The notes: generated from the sequence alone by a model not told the origin. A stretch of DNA of 64,000 nt from Pasteurella testudinis DSM 23072 (GCF_900176075.1 NZ_FWWV01000057.1:1-64000), one strand, 5' to 3'; numbered from the stretch's first letter, positions 34,175-43,277 are shown. Program-made: numbers and translations.

Positions 34175-34278
34175 GGTTTCACCTGTGAAATAATAAAATT
34201 CAAAAACGTGGGTTTACTTGAAATTATAGCTTGGTTATGCTTTTCATCAAGCAAAACACCCACGACGGAGGCAACAGC

Positions 34279-34836
34279 ATGACCGAATTGGAAAAACAGG
34301 ACGCGGGGCTGGAATACGACTTTTCCGATCCGCAAGTGGCGGCACGCAAGCAGCGCGCCTTGAATCTGTGCCGCGCCTACAATGCGATTTCTCCCGACGA
34401 CCACGATGCGCAGGCACGCGCCCTCAGCGCCTTGTTCGGCAGCTGCGGCGGCAACGTTTCGGTGCAGCCGGATTTCAATTGCGACTACGGCAAAAATATC
34501 CACGTCGGCAACGATTTTCTCACCAATTACAACGTCACCATTCTCGACATCGCGCCGGTGCACATCGGCGACTTTGTGATGATCGGCCCGAACACGCTGA
34601 TTACCACCGTCGGCCACCCGCTCAACGCCGCCGGCAGACGGGCGAAAAAAGCGCAGGCCAGTGCGGTGCGCATCGGCAACGACGTGTGGATCGGCGGCAA
34701 CTGCACCATTCTGCCGGGCGTCACCATCGGCAACAATGTGGTGGTGGCCGCCGGTGCGGTGGTGAGCAAAGACGTGCCGGACAACTGCGTGGTCGGCGGC
34801 GTGCCGGCGCGCGTTTTGAAAACATTGGCTCAATAG
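34279..34836 (+). CDS. Sugar O-acetyltransferase (maltose/galactoside acetyltransferase type)
   Basis: The 185-residue protein has the N-terminal Mac domain (YDFSDPQVAARKQRALNLC) and a left-handed beta-helix of hexapeptide repeats (FNCDYGKNIHVGNDFLTN, IGNDVWIGGNCTILPGVTIG, VVGGVPARVLK). The catalytic histidine is in TTVGHPLNA. It uses acetyl-CoA to acetylate sugars in the cytoplasm. GGAGG precedes ATG 34279; the longer frame from 34231 has no site. It is 11 bp before the SDR gene. Confidence 0.9.
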   Translation: MTELEKQDAGLEYDFSDPQVAARKQRALNLCRAYNAISPDDHDAQARALSALFGSCGGNVSVQPDFNCDYGKNIHVGNDFLTNYNVTILDIAPVHIGDFVMIGPNTLITTVGHPLNAAGRRAKKAQASAVRIGNDVWIGGNCTILPGVTIGNNVVVAAGAVVSKDVPDNCVVGGVPARVLKTLAQ

Positions 34837-34847
34837 CGAGGTAAAAC

Positions 34848-35687
34848 ATGAACCCGATTATCGCAAACAACCGCGTGGCGGTGATTACCGGCGCCGCCAA
34901 AGGCATCGGCGCGGCATTGGCACACAAACTGAGCGCCCGCGGCATGAAACTGTGCCTGTTCGACAACGATGGCGCGGCATTGGCAGACTTGGCGGCAACA
35001 CTGAAAAGCGAGTGCGCCTGCGTGGTCGGCGATGTCACTTCCGCCGCCGATCTCACCCGTTTGCGCGACACCGCATTCCAGCATTTCGGCGAAACCGCGC
35101 TGTTAATCAACAATGCTGCCATCAGCGCCGGAGCCGGACCGTGGGGCGATGTGGCTGCGTGGCGGCGGCAGCTGGAAGTGAATTTCTTCGCCGTGTTGCA
35201 GGCACAGGCGCTGTTTGTGCCGTCAATGTTGGCGCAACAGGGGCAAAGTGCGGTGGTCAATCTCGGCTCGAAAGAGGGCATCACCACCCCGCCGGGCAAC
35301 GCCGCCTATTCGGTCGCCAAAGCAGGGGTTAAAGTGCTGACCGAGCAGTTGGCGCACGAACTGCGCCAATGCGCCGGCGACAAAATCAGCGCCCACCTGC
35401 TGGTGCCCGGCTACACTTGGACGCCGATGAACTTCCCCGGCCAAGACCTGAGCAATCCGGCAAACAAGCCCGACGAACCGTGGATGGCGGCGCAGGTGGC
35501 GGATTATTTTGTCGAACGCTTCGAACAGGGCGATTTTTATATCCTCTGCCCCGACAATGCCGTCAGCACCGCGCTGGACGCCAAACGCATCCAATGGGCG
35601 GCGGACGACATGATTCATAACCGCCCGGCATTGTCGCGTTGGCACCAAGATTATCAAGATCGTTTTGCCCGTTATATCGGCGAATAA
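34848..35687 (+). CDS. Short-chain dehydrogenase/reductase
   Basis: The 279-residue classical SDR has the cofactor motif TGAAKGIG (14-21), NNAA (near 88) and the catalytic YSVAK (near 151) after a serine in LGSKEG. The substrate is unknown. The C-terminal extension (VERFEQGDFYILCPDNAVST) is typical of alcohol-type SDRs. It follows the acetyltransferase by 11 bp and precedes another SDR, suggesting one operon under the divergent LysR. USS at 35246-35254. Confidence 0.9.
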   Translation: MNPIIANNRVAVITGAAKGIGAALAHKLSARGMKLCLFDNDGAALADLAATLKSECACVVGDVTSAADLTRLRDTAFQHFGETALLINNAAISAGAGPWGDVAAWRRQLEVNFFAVLQAQALFVPSMLAQQGQSAVVNLGSKEGITTPPGNAAYSVAKAGVKVLTEQLAHELRQCAGDKISAHLLVPGYTWTPMNFPGQDLSNPANKPDEPWMAAQVADYFVERFEQGDFYILCPDNAVSTALDAKRIQWAADDMIHNRPALSRWHQDYQDRFARYIGE

Positions 35688-35730
35688 TGCGGGCTTCCCC
35701 CAAATCATGTAATGTAAAGAGGTGTGAAAA

Positions 35731-36546
35731 ATGGAACACAAAAAAATGAAACGCAAATTGGCGATGGTAACCGGCGGTTCGGCGGGTATCGGCTTGGAAA
35801 TTGCCCGTCTGCTGGCACAAGATCAGTATGATTTATTGCTTGTCGGCGCCAGCAGCAGGGTGTTTGAGGCGGCGGAGAGCTTGGCACAATACGGCACGCA
35901 GGTCTCCGCACTGCAAGCCGACCTCAGCACCGAAGCCGGCAATCAGGCGCTGCTGGATGCGGTCAAACACAGTGGCAGACCTTTGGACGTGGCGGTACTC
36001 AACGCCGGTATTGCCATCGGCGGGGCATTTATCGACAATCCGCTTGACCGCCACCTGCAACTGTTGGCACTCAACATCACCTCGCCGGTGCGCCTGACTT
36101 ACGGGTTGCTGCCCGACATGATTGCGCAAGGCGGCGGCAAATTTCTGTTTGTCAGCTCGCTGTCCGCAACCACGCCGACCCCGTACGAAAGCGTGTACGG
36201 CCCGTCCAAAGCGTTTTTGACCTCATTTGCCAACAGCATTCGCGAAGAGCTGAAAGAGCAAGGCATACAAATCACCACCTTGCACCCCGGCGCCACCGCC
36301 ACCGAATTTCATGCCAGAGCAGGCATGCAGACCACGGCATTCGGCGACAACAGTTGGAAAAACAGCCCCGAATTGGTCGCCAAACAAGGCTATGAAGCAT
36401 TGCAGGCAGGCAAAACCAATGTGGTCGGCGGTGACGAAACCACACAGCAGGCGTGGGTTGCCAACCGCAGTATGGACGAAGAAGAAAAAGCCCGTATCCA
36501 TGCCGAGCGGGCAATGCCGAACTCGCCGTTGCAACGGGGCGTTTAA
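35731..36546 (+). CDS. Short-chain dehydrogenase/reductase
   Basis: The 271-residue SDR has TGGSAGIG (14-21), LNAGIA, and the catalytic SSLS...YGPSK (near 145-160). It resembles DltE/YqjQ-type SDRs and differs clearly from its upstream neighbour. Start ATG 35731 follows GAGGTG. A Correia-like element begins 56 bp after its stop. The substrate is unknown. Confidence 0.88.
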   Translation: MEHKKMKRKLAMVTGGSAGIGLEIARLLAQDQYDLLLVGASSRVFEAAESLAQYGTQVSALQADLSTEAGNQALLDAVKHSGRPLDVAVLNAGIAIGGAFIDNPLDRHLQLLALNITSPVRLTYGLLPDMIAQGGGKFLFVSSLSATTPTPYESVYGPSKAFLTSFANSIREELKEQGIQITTLHPGATATEFHARAGMQTTAFGDNSWKNSPELVAKQGYEALQAGKTNVVGGDETTQQAWVANRSMDEEEKARIHAERAMPNSPLQRGV

Positions 36547-36601
36547 CCTTTTCTCCCGCTGCCTTGGCAGGGATCGCAAGCGGTTTGATGCCGAAGGCAA
36601 A

Positions 36602-36814
36602 TATAGTGAAATAAAATAAGAAATCTACAGCGTTGGCTGCACCTTGCCGTACTACAGTGAAAGAAGTTAAGAAGTGGTACTAGGAAAACGAGCGAAGATA
36701 GTACAAATAGTACAGCGAGCGAGTTTGACAACGTACCATAAATTAAATTCTTTCACTATACTTGTACTGTCTTCGGCTTGCCGCCTTGTATCTTTCTTAT
36801 TTTATTTCACTATA
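36602..36814. mobile_element. Correia-like miniature element, nested copy 1
   Basis: The 213-bp element begins TATAGTGAAATAAAATAAG and ends with the exact complement, a perfect 22-bp terminal inverted repeat (36602-36623 / 36793-36814). Inner landmarks CAGCGTTGGCTGCACCTTGC and GTACTGTCTTCGGCTTGCCG match the neisserial Correia (NEMIS) core. A second element of the same class (36653-36760) is inserted after CCGTAC. It occupies most of the 335-bp gap between the SDR and metallo-hydrolase genes. Confidence 0.85.
36653..36760. mobile_element. Inner Correia-like element nested in copy 1
   Basis: The 108-bp unit runs from TACAGTGAAAGAAGTTAAG to TTAAATTCTTTCACTATA with imperfect inverted ends. Its core (AACGAGCGAAGATAGTAC, AGCGAGCGAGTTTGAC) differs from the outer core. 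The same core occurs in a stand-alone copy at 58936-59042. Confidence 0.82.
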
Positions 36815-36881
36815 TCAAGCGCGTTTTGCAGGATAACAATCTGAAACCATAAAAAATAACCGATAAGGACAATACGCTTCC

Positions 36882-37997
36882 ATGAAAAAATGGCACCGTT
36901 ACAGCCTCTACACCCTGACCGCACTTGCCGTTACCGCCGCCGTTGTCGGCTGTCAGCTGTACCGCAACATCGGCGCGCTGCCCGACGAGGCGCGTTTCGC
37001 CCGACTGGATTACTACCGCGACGGGCGTTTTCATAATTTATACGACGAGCTGGTGTTCTACCCCGAACAGGCCAGCGGCAAAGGCGGCTGGCTGCGCCAC
37101 AGCGGCTATGCCCCCGCCGCCCCGTTGCCGATGCGCATGCTGGGCAAAAGCGACTTCGCCCAAGCCGAAGACTTCGCCTACTACTGGCTCGGTCATTCGA
37201 GTGCCATTCTGGAACTCGGCGGCCAACGGCTGCTGATCGACCCCGTATTCGACAACGCCGCGCCGATCGCCCTCCCGTTTGTGGTGCCACGTTTTCAAGC
37301 TGCACCCATCGCACGGCAACAACTGCCCGCTGCCGACATCGTGCTGATTACCCACGATCACTACGACCACCTCGAAGCCGCCACCATCCGCCATTTGGCC
37401 AAGCAAGCGGCAGTACCGCACTTTGTCGCCCCGCTTGGTGTCGGCACGCGCCTGCAATCATGGGGTGTGCCGTCTGAAAACATCACCGAACTCGGCTGGG
37501 GCGACAGCGTCGGCATCGGCGGACTGACTTTCCACGCCGAAACCGCCTTGCACTATTCCGCCCGCTGGCGCAACGACCGCGACAAAACCCTGTGGGCATC
37601 GTTTGTGATCGAAGGCGCAGGCAAACGGCTGTTTTGGAGCGGCGACTCCGGCTACGGCCGGCACTTCGCCGAAATCGGCCGGAAATACCGCCGCTTCGAC
37701 CTCGCCTTTATCGAAATCGACGCCGCCAACCCCGGCTGGCCGAACACCCACATGTTCCCCGAACAAGCCGTGCAAGCCGCCCTCGATCTCAACGCCGCCC
37801 GCATGCTGCCGATCCACTGGGGCGTATTCAGCCTCGGCCGCACCCCGTGGAACGATTCCATCAACCGCACCGCCCAAACCGCACAAGCACACAAGCTGCC
37901 GCTGGACGTACCGAAAATGGGCGAAAAATACCAACCGCAACCGTTTCAAAACGACAATTGGTGGCGCAATCCGGCGTTGTTGAAAGACGGGCAGTGA
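36882..37997 (+). CDS. Metallo-beta-lactamase-fold lipoprotein/hydrolase (NAPE-PLD/RomA-like)
   Basis: The 371-residue protein has an N-terminal hydrophobic segment ending in a lipobox (AAVVGC, Cys24). The metal-binding motif THDHYDH is at 157-163, with FWSGDSGYGRHF and PIHWG as later ligands, the pattern of the NAPE-PLD-like group. The substrate is unknown. Start ATG 36882. Two USS copies lie inside (36918-36926, 37415-37423). Confidence 0.85.
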   Translation: MKKWHRYSLYTLTALAVTAAVVGCQLYRNIGALPDEARFARLDYYRDGRFHNLYDELVFYPEQASGKGGWLRHSGYAPAAPLPMRMLGKSDFAQAEDFAYYWLGHSSAILELGGQRLLIDPVFDNAAPIALPFVVPRFQAAPIARQQLPAADIVLITHDHYDHLEAATIRHLAKQAAVPHFVAPLGVGTRLQSWGVPSENITELGWGDSVGIGGLTFHAETALHYSARWRNDRDKTLWASFVIEGAGKRLFWSGDSGYGRHFAEIGRKYRRFDLAFIEIDAANPGWPNTHMFPEQAVQAALDLNAARMLPIHWGVFSLGRTPWNDSINRTAQTAQAHKLPLDVPKMGEKYQPQPFQNDNWWRNPALLKDGQ

Positions 37998-38010
37998 AAG
38001 CGGTGCAGTA

Positions 38011-38080
38011 AAGTGCGGTAATGCAAAACAATAGGCCGTCTGAACGCTTTTTTAATAGCAAAGTGCAGTTCAGACGGCCT
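38011..38080 (+). terminator. USS plus DUS hairpin after the metallo-hydrolase gene
   Basis: A USS (38011-38019) is followed by AGGCCGTCTGAA (38033-38044) and TTCAGACGGCCT (38069-38080), a perfect 12-bp stem. The right arm is preceded by a one-mismatch USS (AAGTGCAGT, 38061-38069), giving a degenerate composite. Confidence 0.8.
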
Positions 38081-38471
38081 CGAACAATATTGTTGTGGTT
38101 AATACTTAATATTTGAAACTCCTGACAGCGCAGCGCTGTCAGCAAGCTCTAAGGTGTTTGTTAAAGGATACTTTAAATTTAAGCGATGCCCTCTGTTTTT
38201 TAAACCATAGTTAAAATTTCAATGGCAACAAGGCCGTCTGAACCGCACTTTTACCGATATCAAAGTGCGGTTCAGCGCGTAGGCAGGGTTAGCCCCAAGG
38301 CGTAACCTAGCAAAACGGCTACGGTTGCCATAAATTTAAATCACGGTTTGAAAATCGCTGTCTGAACGCGGAGGAGGTATGGTGCGGGTGACGGCGAAAA
38401 AGCGCAAACCGCCAACGGCGTGAACATCCTAACGTGTTTTCAATTTTTCAGACGGCATATTGCCATCATCT
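38081..38471. other. Non-coding stretch with uptake sequences and a palindrome
   Basis: No supportable gene is seen. It holds a perfect 10-bp inverted repeat with a one-base centre, CTGACAGCGC (38122-38131) and GCGCTGTCAG (38133-38142). It also holds a DUS-USS composite (38231-38250) facing a USS followed by truncated DUS (38263-38275), a degenerate DUS near 38368, and a DUS ending in GGCAT (38447-38458). Confidence 0.7.
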
Positions 38472-38512
38472 AAAACCGCACTTGATCTTTTAAAATCAAG
38501 TGCGGTTTTTTC
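38472..38512 (-). terminator. USS-pair terminator after the second metallo-hydrolase gene
   Basis: ACCGCACTT (38475-38483), extended by GAT, pairs with ATCAAGTGCGGT (38495-38506), with A-runs and T-runs outside. It lies 14 bp past the stop of the minus-strand gene and can work in both directions. Confidence 0.88.
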
Positions 38513-38525
38513 GGTTATCAATGCG

Positions 38526-39416
38526 TTAAAACCCCACCGTTTCGCCATCGTTCGGAATCGCTACCTTATCCGCAATGCCTTTTTCCTGCACAAACTGGCG
38601 TAAGTCCTTGCGGCTCACAGTGGCGTGGTTGACGGCGTCCATATGCACGGCGATGATTTTGGCGTTGGGCAGCATTTTGGCGGCGTGTTCCACATCGGCC
38701 GTACCCATGATAATGCCGCCGCCCAAGCCTTCAATGCGGGCGTAGCCGGTGTTTAGCACCACGGTTTGGGGCTGGTAGCGGTGAATGGCTTTGTTCACAT
38801 CTGCCGTCCACAGCGTGTCACCTGCGATGTAGAGCGTGTCTTGTCCGTCCGCTTGCAGCACCACGCCCATGGCATCGCCGAGCAAGCCTGCCAGTTGCGG
38901 GATGGCGTACATCTCTACCGTGCCGTGTGCGCCGCCTGTTTTGGCAAGTTTCACGCCGTCAAAATTCAACTCACTCTCAAGTATTCGCACATCGGTAAAA
39001 CCTTGCGAACGGATGGTGTCGGCATCGCTTTGATTTTGCACGATAATCGGCAGGTTTTTCGGCAGTTGCTGTTGCGCTGCGTCGTCCCAATGGTCCAAAT
39101 GGGTGTGGGTGACAATCACCGCGTCCACACCTTTGAACACATCTTCAGCTCGTATCGGCAATTCAATCAGCGGATTGCGAAGCTGGCTGTTTACCGTGCC
39201 TTCAAAGCCTGCATATGCTCCTTTTTTGGCAAGCATCGGGTCAAGCAAAAAAGTTTTGCCCGCATAGTGGATTTTGGCGGTGGCATTGCGGATGTGCTGA
39301 AAGCTGTTTTGGCTGATGGCTTCGTTTGGCTGAGCTTGGGCTGATGCTGGTGTGGCGAGGGTGGCAACAGCCAGAGCAGCTGCAAAAATTGGCGTAAAAA
39401 GTTTATTTAACTTCAT
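38526..39416 (-). CDS. Periplasmic metallo-beta-lactamase-fold hydrolase (UlaG-like)
   Basis: The 296-residue protein has a signal peptide cleaved near ASA-QA (26). The metal motif is THTHLDHWDD (103-112), and IAGDTLW and VHMDAVNH provide later ligands. This is the L-ascorbate-lactonase-like branch, but secreted. The frame is open farther upstream. ATG 39416 gives the signal peptide and has AGGAAAA. It is divergent from an AraC/GlxA-type regulator, a likely controller. Confidence 0.85.
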   Translation of the reverse strand: MKLNKLFTPIFAAALAVATLATPASAQAQPNEAISQNSFQHIRNATAKIHYAGKTFLLDPMLAKKGAYAGFEGTVNSQLRNPLIELPIRAEDVFKGVDAVIVTHTHLDHWDDAAQQQLPKNLPIIVQNQSDADTIRSQGFTDVRILESELNFDGVKLAKTGGAHGTVEMYAIPQLAGLLGDAMGVVLQADGQDTLYIAGDTLWTADVNKAIHRYQPQTVVLNTGYARIEGLGGGIIMGTADVEHAAKMLPNAKIIAVHMDAVNHATVSRKDLRQFVQEKGIADKVAIPNDGETVGF

Positions 39417-39546
39417 GATTTTTCCTGATTGATGGTGAAAGATTGAGGCGTATTTTAAAGAATGAACAACACAAAAACCATTGACCTGAAAGTCATTAAT
39501 CGCAATAATCGGGTCAGATTTGGTTTTTGAATGAACAGGGGGAGAT

Positions 39547-40497
39547 ATGGATTTGCCCAAAGTGGTGCTGTACGCTTACGACCGCTTCAACGCCTTTGTG
39601 TTTAACGCCCCGCAGGCGATTTTTCATGCCCGATATCAGGGGCAAAAACTGTTTGACGTTAAAACCGCTTCCTTGGACGGGCAAGCCAAACAAGCCGATG
39701 TGGGGCTGATTTTGCCGGTGGACGGTGGTTTGGATTTGCTGGATACGGCGGACATGATTGTGATTGCAGGCTGGAGCGACCTTGCCGCCGTGCCTGATGA
39801 ACGCCTGCTTGCCAAACTTAGGCAGGCAAACGCGCAGGGCAGTCAGATTGTCGGCTTGTGCTACGGCACTTATGCACTGGCGTATGCGGGGATTTTGGAC
39901 GGGCGGCAGGCGGTCACGCATTGGCTGGCGGAGCAGGATTTTTGCCGGCGTTTCCCCCAAGTGCGATTGGACAGCAACCGGCTATATCTCAGCGACGGCA
40001 ACATCACCACCTCGGCGGGCGCGGCGGCAGGGCTGGATTGCTGTTTGCATCTCGTGCGGCAACGCTACGGCAGTAAAGCCGCCAACCAGCTCGCGCGCAC
40101 AATGGTGATTCCGCCGCACCGCGAGGGCGGACAAGCCCAGTTTATTCAGCAACCGATGCCCAAATCCACCCAAGACAGCCAAATCAACCAACTGCTCGAT
40201 TATCTGCGCGAACATCTGAGCGAGCCGCACCACATCGACGCGCTCGCCGCCCGCAGCCACATGAGCCGCAGCACCTTCACCCGCCATTTCAAACACGCCA
40301 CCGGCATGAGCTTCGCCCAATGGCTGATACAGGCACGCCTTGCCCGCAGTCAGGAATTATTGGAGAGCAGCACGCTGTCGGTCGAGCAAATCAGCGCACA
40401 AACCGGCTTTCAAAACACCGCCGGTTTCAGGCAGCATTTCAAACAGCGGTTTGGTGTGAGTCCGAAGCAGTGGCGAAGGGTGTTTGGCGGTGAATGA
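39547..40497 (+). CDS. GlxA-like regulator: DJ-1/PfpI domain plus AraC helix-turn-helix
   Basis: The 316-residue protein combines an N-terminal class-I-amidotransferase-like domain (VGLCYGTYALAYAG with the nucleophile-elbow cysteine near 104) and a C-terminal AraC domain (SHMSRSTFTRHFKHATGMSF; AQTGFQNTAGFRQHFKQRFG). Such proteins sense small molecules and activate genes. It faces away from the metallo-hydrolase gene, 130 bp apart. GGGGGAG precedes ATG 39547. Confidence 0.9.
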   Translation: MDLPKVVLYAYDRFNAFVFNAPQAIFHARYQGQKLFDVKTASLDGQAKQADVGLILPVDGGLDLLDTADMIVIAGWSDLAAVPDERLLAKLRQANAQGSQIVGLCYGTYALAYAGILDGRQAVTHWLAEQDFCRRFPQVRLDSNRLYLSDGNITTSAGAAAGLDCCLHLVRQRYGSKAANQLARTMVIPPHREGGQAQFIQQPMPKSTQDSQINQLLDYLREHLSEPHHIDALAARSHMSRSTFTRHFKHATGMSFAQWLIQARLARSQELLESSTLSVEQISAQTGFQNTAGFRQHFKQRFGVSPKQWRRVFGGE

Positions 40498-40660
40498 AAC
40501 AAGGCCATCTGAACGCAATACCGCTGCCATTTTTCGAGCAGGAATATACCGTTTTTGTCAAAACATTCGGGGATTGTTGCTTGAGCATAGTAAAACGTGC
40601 GTCTTGCGTTGCGTGCATTGGTGATGTGGTGAGGGTGCTAAACAGGGTTTCGGTTTTCAT
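40498..40660 (-). pseudogene. Possible truncated small gene
   Basis: On the minus strand an ATG at 40658-40660 with GGGGG upstream opens a frame, MKTETLFSTLTTSPMHATQDAR..., that continues into the 3' end of the regulator gene. A DUS-like sequence (GCCATCTGAA, one mismatch) sits at the boundary near 40503. It may be the start of a gene whose body was lost. The product is not recognised. Confidence 0.3.
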
Positions 40661-40692
40661 ACTAACCCCCTATTTTGCTTGATAACCATTTG

Positions 40693-40726
40693 ATTTTAAT
40701 GTATAATTTATTTATTTTAATGTATA
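40693..40726. repeat. Tandem 13-bp operator-like repeat
   Basis: ATTTTAATGTATA occurs at 40693-40705 and exactly again at 40714-40726, a spacing of 21 bp (two helical turns). It lies upstream of the truncated minus-strand frame and resembles a pair of regulator sites. Confidence 0.5.
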
Positions 40727-41012
40727 GTTGCATTAGTAGTCATAACTGTATCCTAACATAATGTCGTAGAAGTTCTTCTAAAATGATTGCTGAATATTTT
40801 ACACTTTGTTGTGTTATTTATCATTTTAGTATTGATGTTTATGCTGCCCAAGGGCCGAAATTTTAAGTGTCTCAGATGGTGTGTTTTGATGGCGTATTTT
40901 GCCCTAGTTGCTGTACATCAAAACCCACATACGCTGGCACTACCCCAATCTATAAATTAGGTTTTGCTCAATCCAATCAAATACAGTAGATAAAAAATAG
41001 CAAAAAAAATAT
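40727..41012. other. AT-rich stretch before the restriction island
   Basis: No gene is supportable. A 37-codon frame beginning at 40877 (MVCFDGVFCPSCC...) has no recognisable similarity and is probably chance. It marks the left border of the restriction-modification island. Confidence 0.5.
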
Positions 41013-41041
41013 TTGATTTGAGTTTGTTATCCTCTTATAAT
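41013..41041 (+). promoter_or_regulatory. Promoter of the restriction-modification operon
   Basis: TTGATT (41013-41018) and TATAAT (41036-41041) have 17-bp spacing. Initiation near 41048 would leave about 31 nt before the ATG at 41079. Confidence 0.7.
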
Positions 41042-41078
41042 ACACTCTGTAGACAATATGCAGAGTAATTTCACAATA

Positions 41079-41675
41079 ATGAGCCAATTATACTTACTCA
41101 AAAACATCGCTGATATTCACACTGGCTTTACCTTTCGTGGCACGGTGACGGAAATGCCTGATGGCGATACCCACATTGTGCAAATCAAAGACGCACGCAA
41201 TCATTGGGAAAATCAGCATTCCAGCAATATTACCGTGCAAGCGTTGCCGAAAATTCGCTTTCAGGGCAAATCTTATGTGCGGGCTGGCAGTGTGCTGTTG
41301 CCTTCACGTGGCGAATATGTGCGGGCAAGCTGTTTGCAGATGGAAAATGATTTGCCTGTGGTGGCGAGCAGTCAGTTTTTTGTGATTAATGCCAGTGAAC
41401 ACCTTTTGCCCGAATATCTGTGTTGGTTGCTCAATCAACCCGATATTCAACACCGCCTGCAACACGACAGCCGTGGCAGTAACATTCCGATGCTGAATAT
41501 CCGCCAGATTGGCGAATTAAAACTGCCCATACCTGATTTATCCACCCAACAAAATATCGTTGCCCTAGAGCGTTTGGCGGAACAAGAATATTGCTTGCTT
41601 CAAAAGCTGCAACACAACCGCCAACAACAATCCCAAGCGATTTATCAAAAATTAATGAAGGAACACACCGCATGA
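41079..41675 (+). CDS. hsdS: Half-size type I specificity subunit (single target-recognition domain)
   Basis: The 198-residue protein contains one Methylase_S unit: LKNIADIHTGFTFRG at the start, a variable target-recognition part, then the conserved LKLPIPDLSTQQNIVALERL and a coiled coil. A normal HsdS has two such units. The last codon overlaps the hsdM start (ATGA), so it is translated with hsdM, upstream of it rather than downstream. It could dimerise to recognise a palindromic site or could be a remnant. The intact frame and coupling favour function. An ATG at 41058 is possible but too close to the promoter. Confidence 0.75.
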   Translation: MSQLYLLKNIADIHTGFTFRGTVTEMPDGDTHIVQIKDARNHWENQHSSNITVQALPKIRFQGKSYVRAGSVLLPSRGEYVRASCLQMENDLPVVASSQFFVINASEHLLPEYLCWLLNQPDIQHRLQHDSRGSNIPMLNIRQIGELKLPIPDLSTQQNIVALERLAEQEYCLLQKLQHNRQQQSQAIYQKLMKEHTA

Positions 41676-43192
41676 ATACCCCTATCCAGCAAGAGCAAAT
41701 CAACAAAGCCCTGTGGGCGGCCTGTGATACTTTCCGTGGCACGATTAGCGCTGATACCTATAAAGATTTCATTCTGACCATGCTGTTTTTAAAATACATC
41801 TCCGATGTGTGGCAAGACCATTATGACGACTATCAACAGCAATACGGCGATGAACCTGAGCTGATAGACGAGCTGATGAAAAATGAACGCTTCGTTTTGC
41901 CTAAATCTGCCAATTTTTATGCCCTATACGACAGCCGTTTTGAGGCGGGCAACGGCGAACGTATCGACCAAGCCTTGCACGCCATTGAGGAAGCCAACGG
42001 CAGCAAACTCAAAGACGGCAATAACAGCGTGTTCCAAGACATCTCGTTCAACACCGACAAACTGGGCGAAGAAAAACAAAAAAACACCGTCTTGCGTATG
42101 TTGCTGGAAGACTTTGCCAAGCCCGAACTCAATCTCAAACCAAGCCGTATCGGCGGTTTGGACGTGATTGGCAATGCTTATGAATATCTGATTAAAAACT
42201 TCGCCGCTAGCGGTGGACAAAAAGCAGGTGAATTTTATACTCCGCCTGAAGTATCCGAATTGCTTGCCATTTTGCTCAATCCGCAAGCGGGCGACAGCAT
42301 TTGCGATCCCGCTTGCGGTTCGGGCAGCCTTTTGATGAAGTGCGGTCAAAAAGTGCTACAAAACCACGGCAGCAAGCATTACGCCCTGTACGGACAAGAA
42401 GCCATCGGCTCAACGTGGTCATTGGCAAAGATGAATATGTTTCTACACGGCGAAGACAACCACAAAATCGAATGGGGCGACACCATCCGCAACCCCAAAC
42501 TGTTGGACGGCAATGACGGACTGCTCCACTTTGACATCGTTACCGCCAATCCACCGTTTTCGCTCGACAAATGGGGGCATGAAGAAGCCGAACACGACCG
42601 CTATGCCCGTTTCCGCCGTGGCATACCGCCCAAAACCAAAGGGGATTACGCCTTTATCCTGCACATGATAGAAACGCTCAAAGCAGACAGCGGCAGAATG
42701 GGCGTGGTTGTACCGCACGGCGTGCTATTCCGTGGGGCGGCTGAAGGCAAAATCCGCCAAAAACTGATTGACGAAAATCTGCTCGACGCAGTAATCGGGC
42801 TGCCTGAAAAGCTGTTTTATGGCACAGGCATTCCTGCGGCGATTTTGTTGTTCAAAAAACAAAAAAACGATAGCAGCGTGCTGTTTATTGACGCTTCACG
42901 AGATTTTCAGGCAGGAAAAAACCAAAATATGCTGACCAGCGAACACATCAGCAACATCGCCACCGCCTACCAAAACCGCCAAAGCATTGATAAATACGCC
43001 CATCTTGCCGATTTGCAGGAAATCATCGACAACGGCTACAACCTCAACATCCCCCGCTATGTGGACACCTTTGAAGCCGAAGCCGAGATTGACCTTGTCG
43101 CTGTGCGCGCCGAGCGTGAACAGCTCAAAGCCAAACTGAACGAGCTGGAAACCGAAATGGCAGGCTACCTAAAGGAATTGGGCTATGAATAA
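41672..43192 (+). CDS. hsdM: Type I restriction-modification N6-adenine methyltransferase
   Basis: The 506-residue protein has the HsdM N-terminal helical domain, EFYTPPEVSELL (187-198), motif I DPACGSGSLL (212-221) and motif IV NPPF (293-296). It methylates adenine using S-adenosylmethionine together with HsdS. The best start is ATG 41672 inside the half-hsdS stop; the frame is open to 41591. The sequence resembles the type IC family. USS at 42338-42346. Confidence 0.93.
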   Translation: MNTPIQQEQINKALWAACDTFRGTISADTYKDFILTMLFLKYISDVWQDHYDDYQQQYGDEPELIDELMKNERFVLPKSANFYALYDSRFEAGNGERIDQALHAIEEANGSKLKDGNNSVFQDISFNTDKLGEEKQKNTVLRMLLEDFAKPELNLKPSRIGGLDVIGNAYEYLIKNFAASGGQKAGEFYTPPEVSELLAILLNPQAGDSICDPACGSGSLLMKCGQKVLQNHGSKHYALYGQEAIGSTWSLAKMNMFLHGEDNHKIEWGDTIRNPKLLDGNDGLLHFDIVTANPPFSLDKWGHEEAEHDRYARFRRGIPPKTKGDYAFILHMIETLKADSGRMGVVVPHGVLFRGAAEGKIRQKLIDENLLDAVIGLPEKLFYGTGIPAAILLFKKQKNDSSVLFIDASRDFQAGKNQNMLTSEHISNIATAYQNRQSIDKYAHLADLQEIIDNGYNLNIPRYVDTFEAEAEIDLVAVRAEREQLKAKLNELETEMAGYLKELGYE

Positions 43193-43277
43193 AGTCGTGA
43201 TGAATGAGCCTATTGATACGATATTTGCAGATGGTGAGGTGAGCCGTCTGAAAAAGTGGTTATCAACTATGAGTTGA
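43185..43277 (+). CDS. Small open frame overlapping the hsdM end, unknown
   Basis: ATG 43185 overlaps the hsdM stop in another frame and encodes 30 residues, MNKVVMNEPIDTIFADGEVS, then RLKKWLSTMS. A DUS core (GCCGTCTGAA, 43243-43252) encodes part of it. It may be a remnant of a gene once coupled to hsdM. No function can be given. Confidence 0.25.
   Translation: MNKVVMNEPIDTIFADGEVSRLKKWLSTMS

Noticed and set aside
41058-41675. Half-size hsdS considered as a plain pseudogene
   Set aside because: The frame is intact, ends in a coupled ATGA overlap with hsdM and has its own near-consensus promoter, so function is at least as likely as decay.
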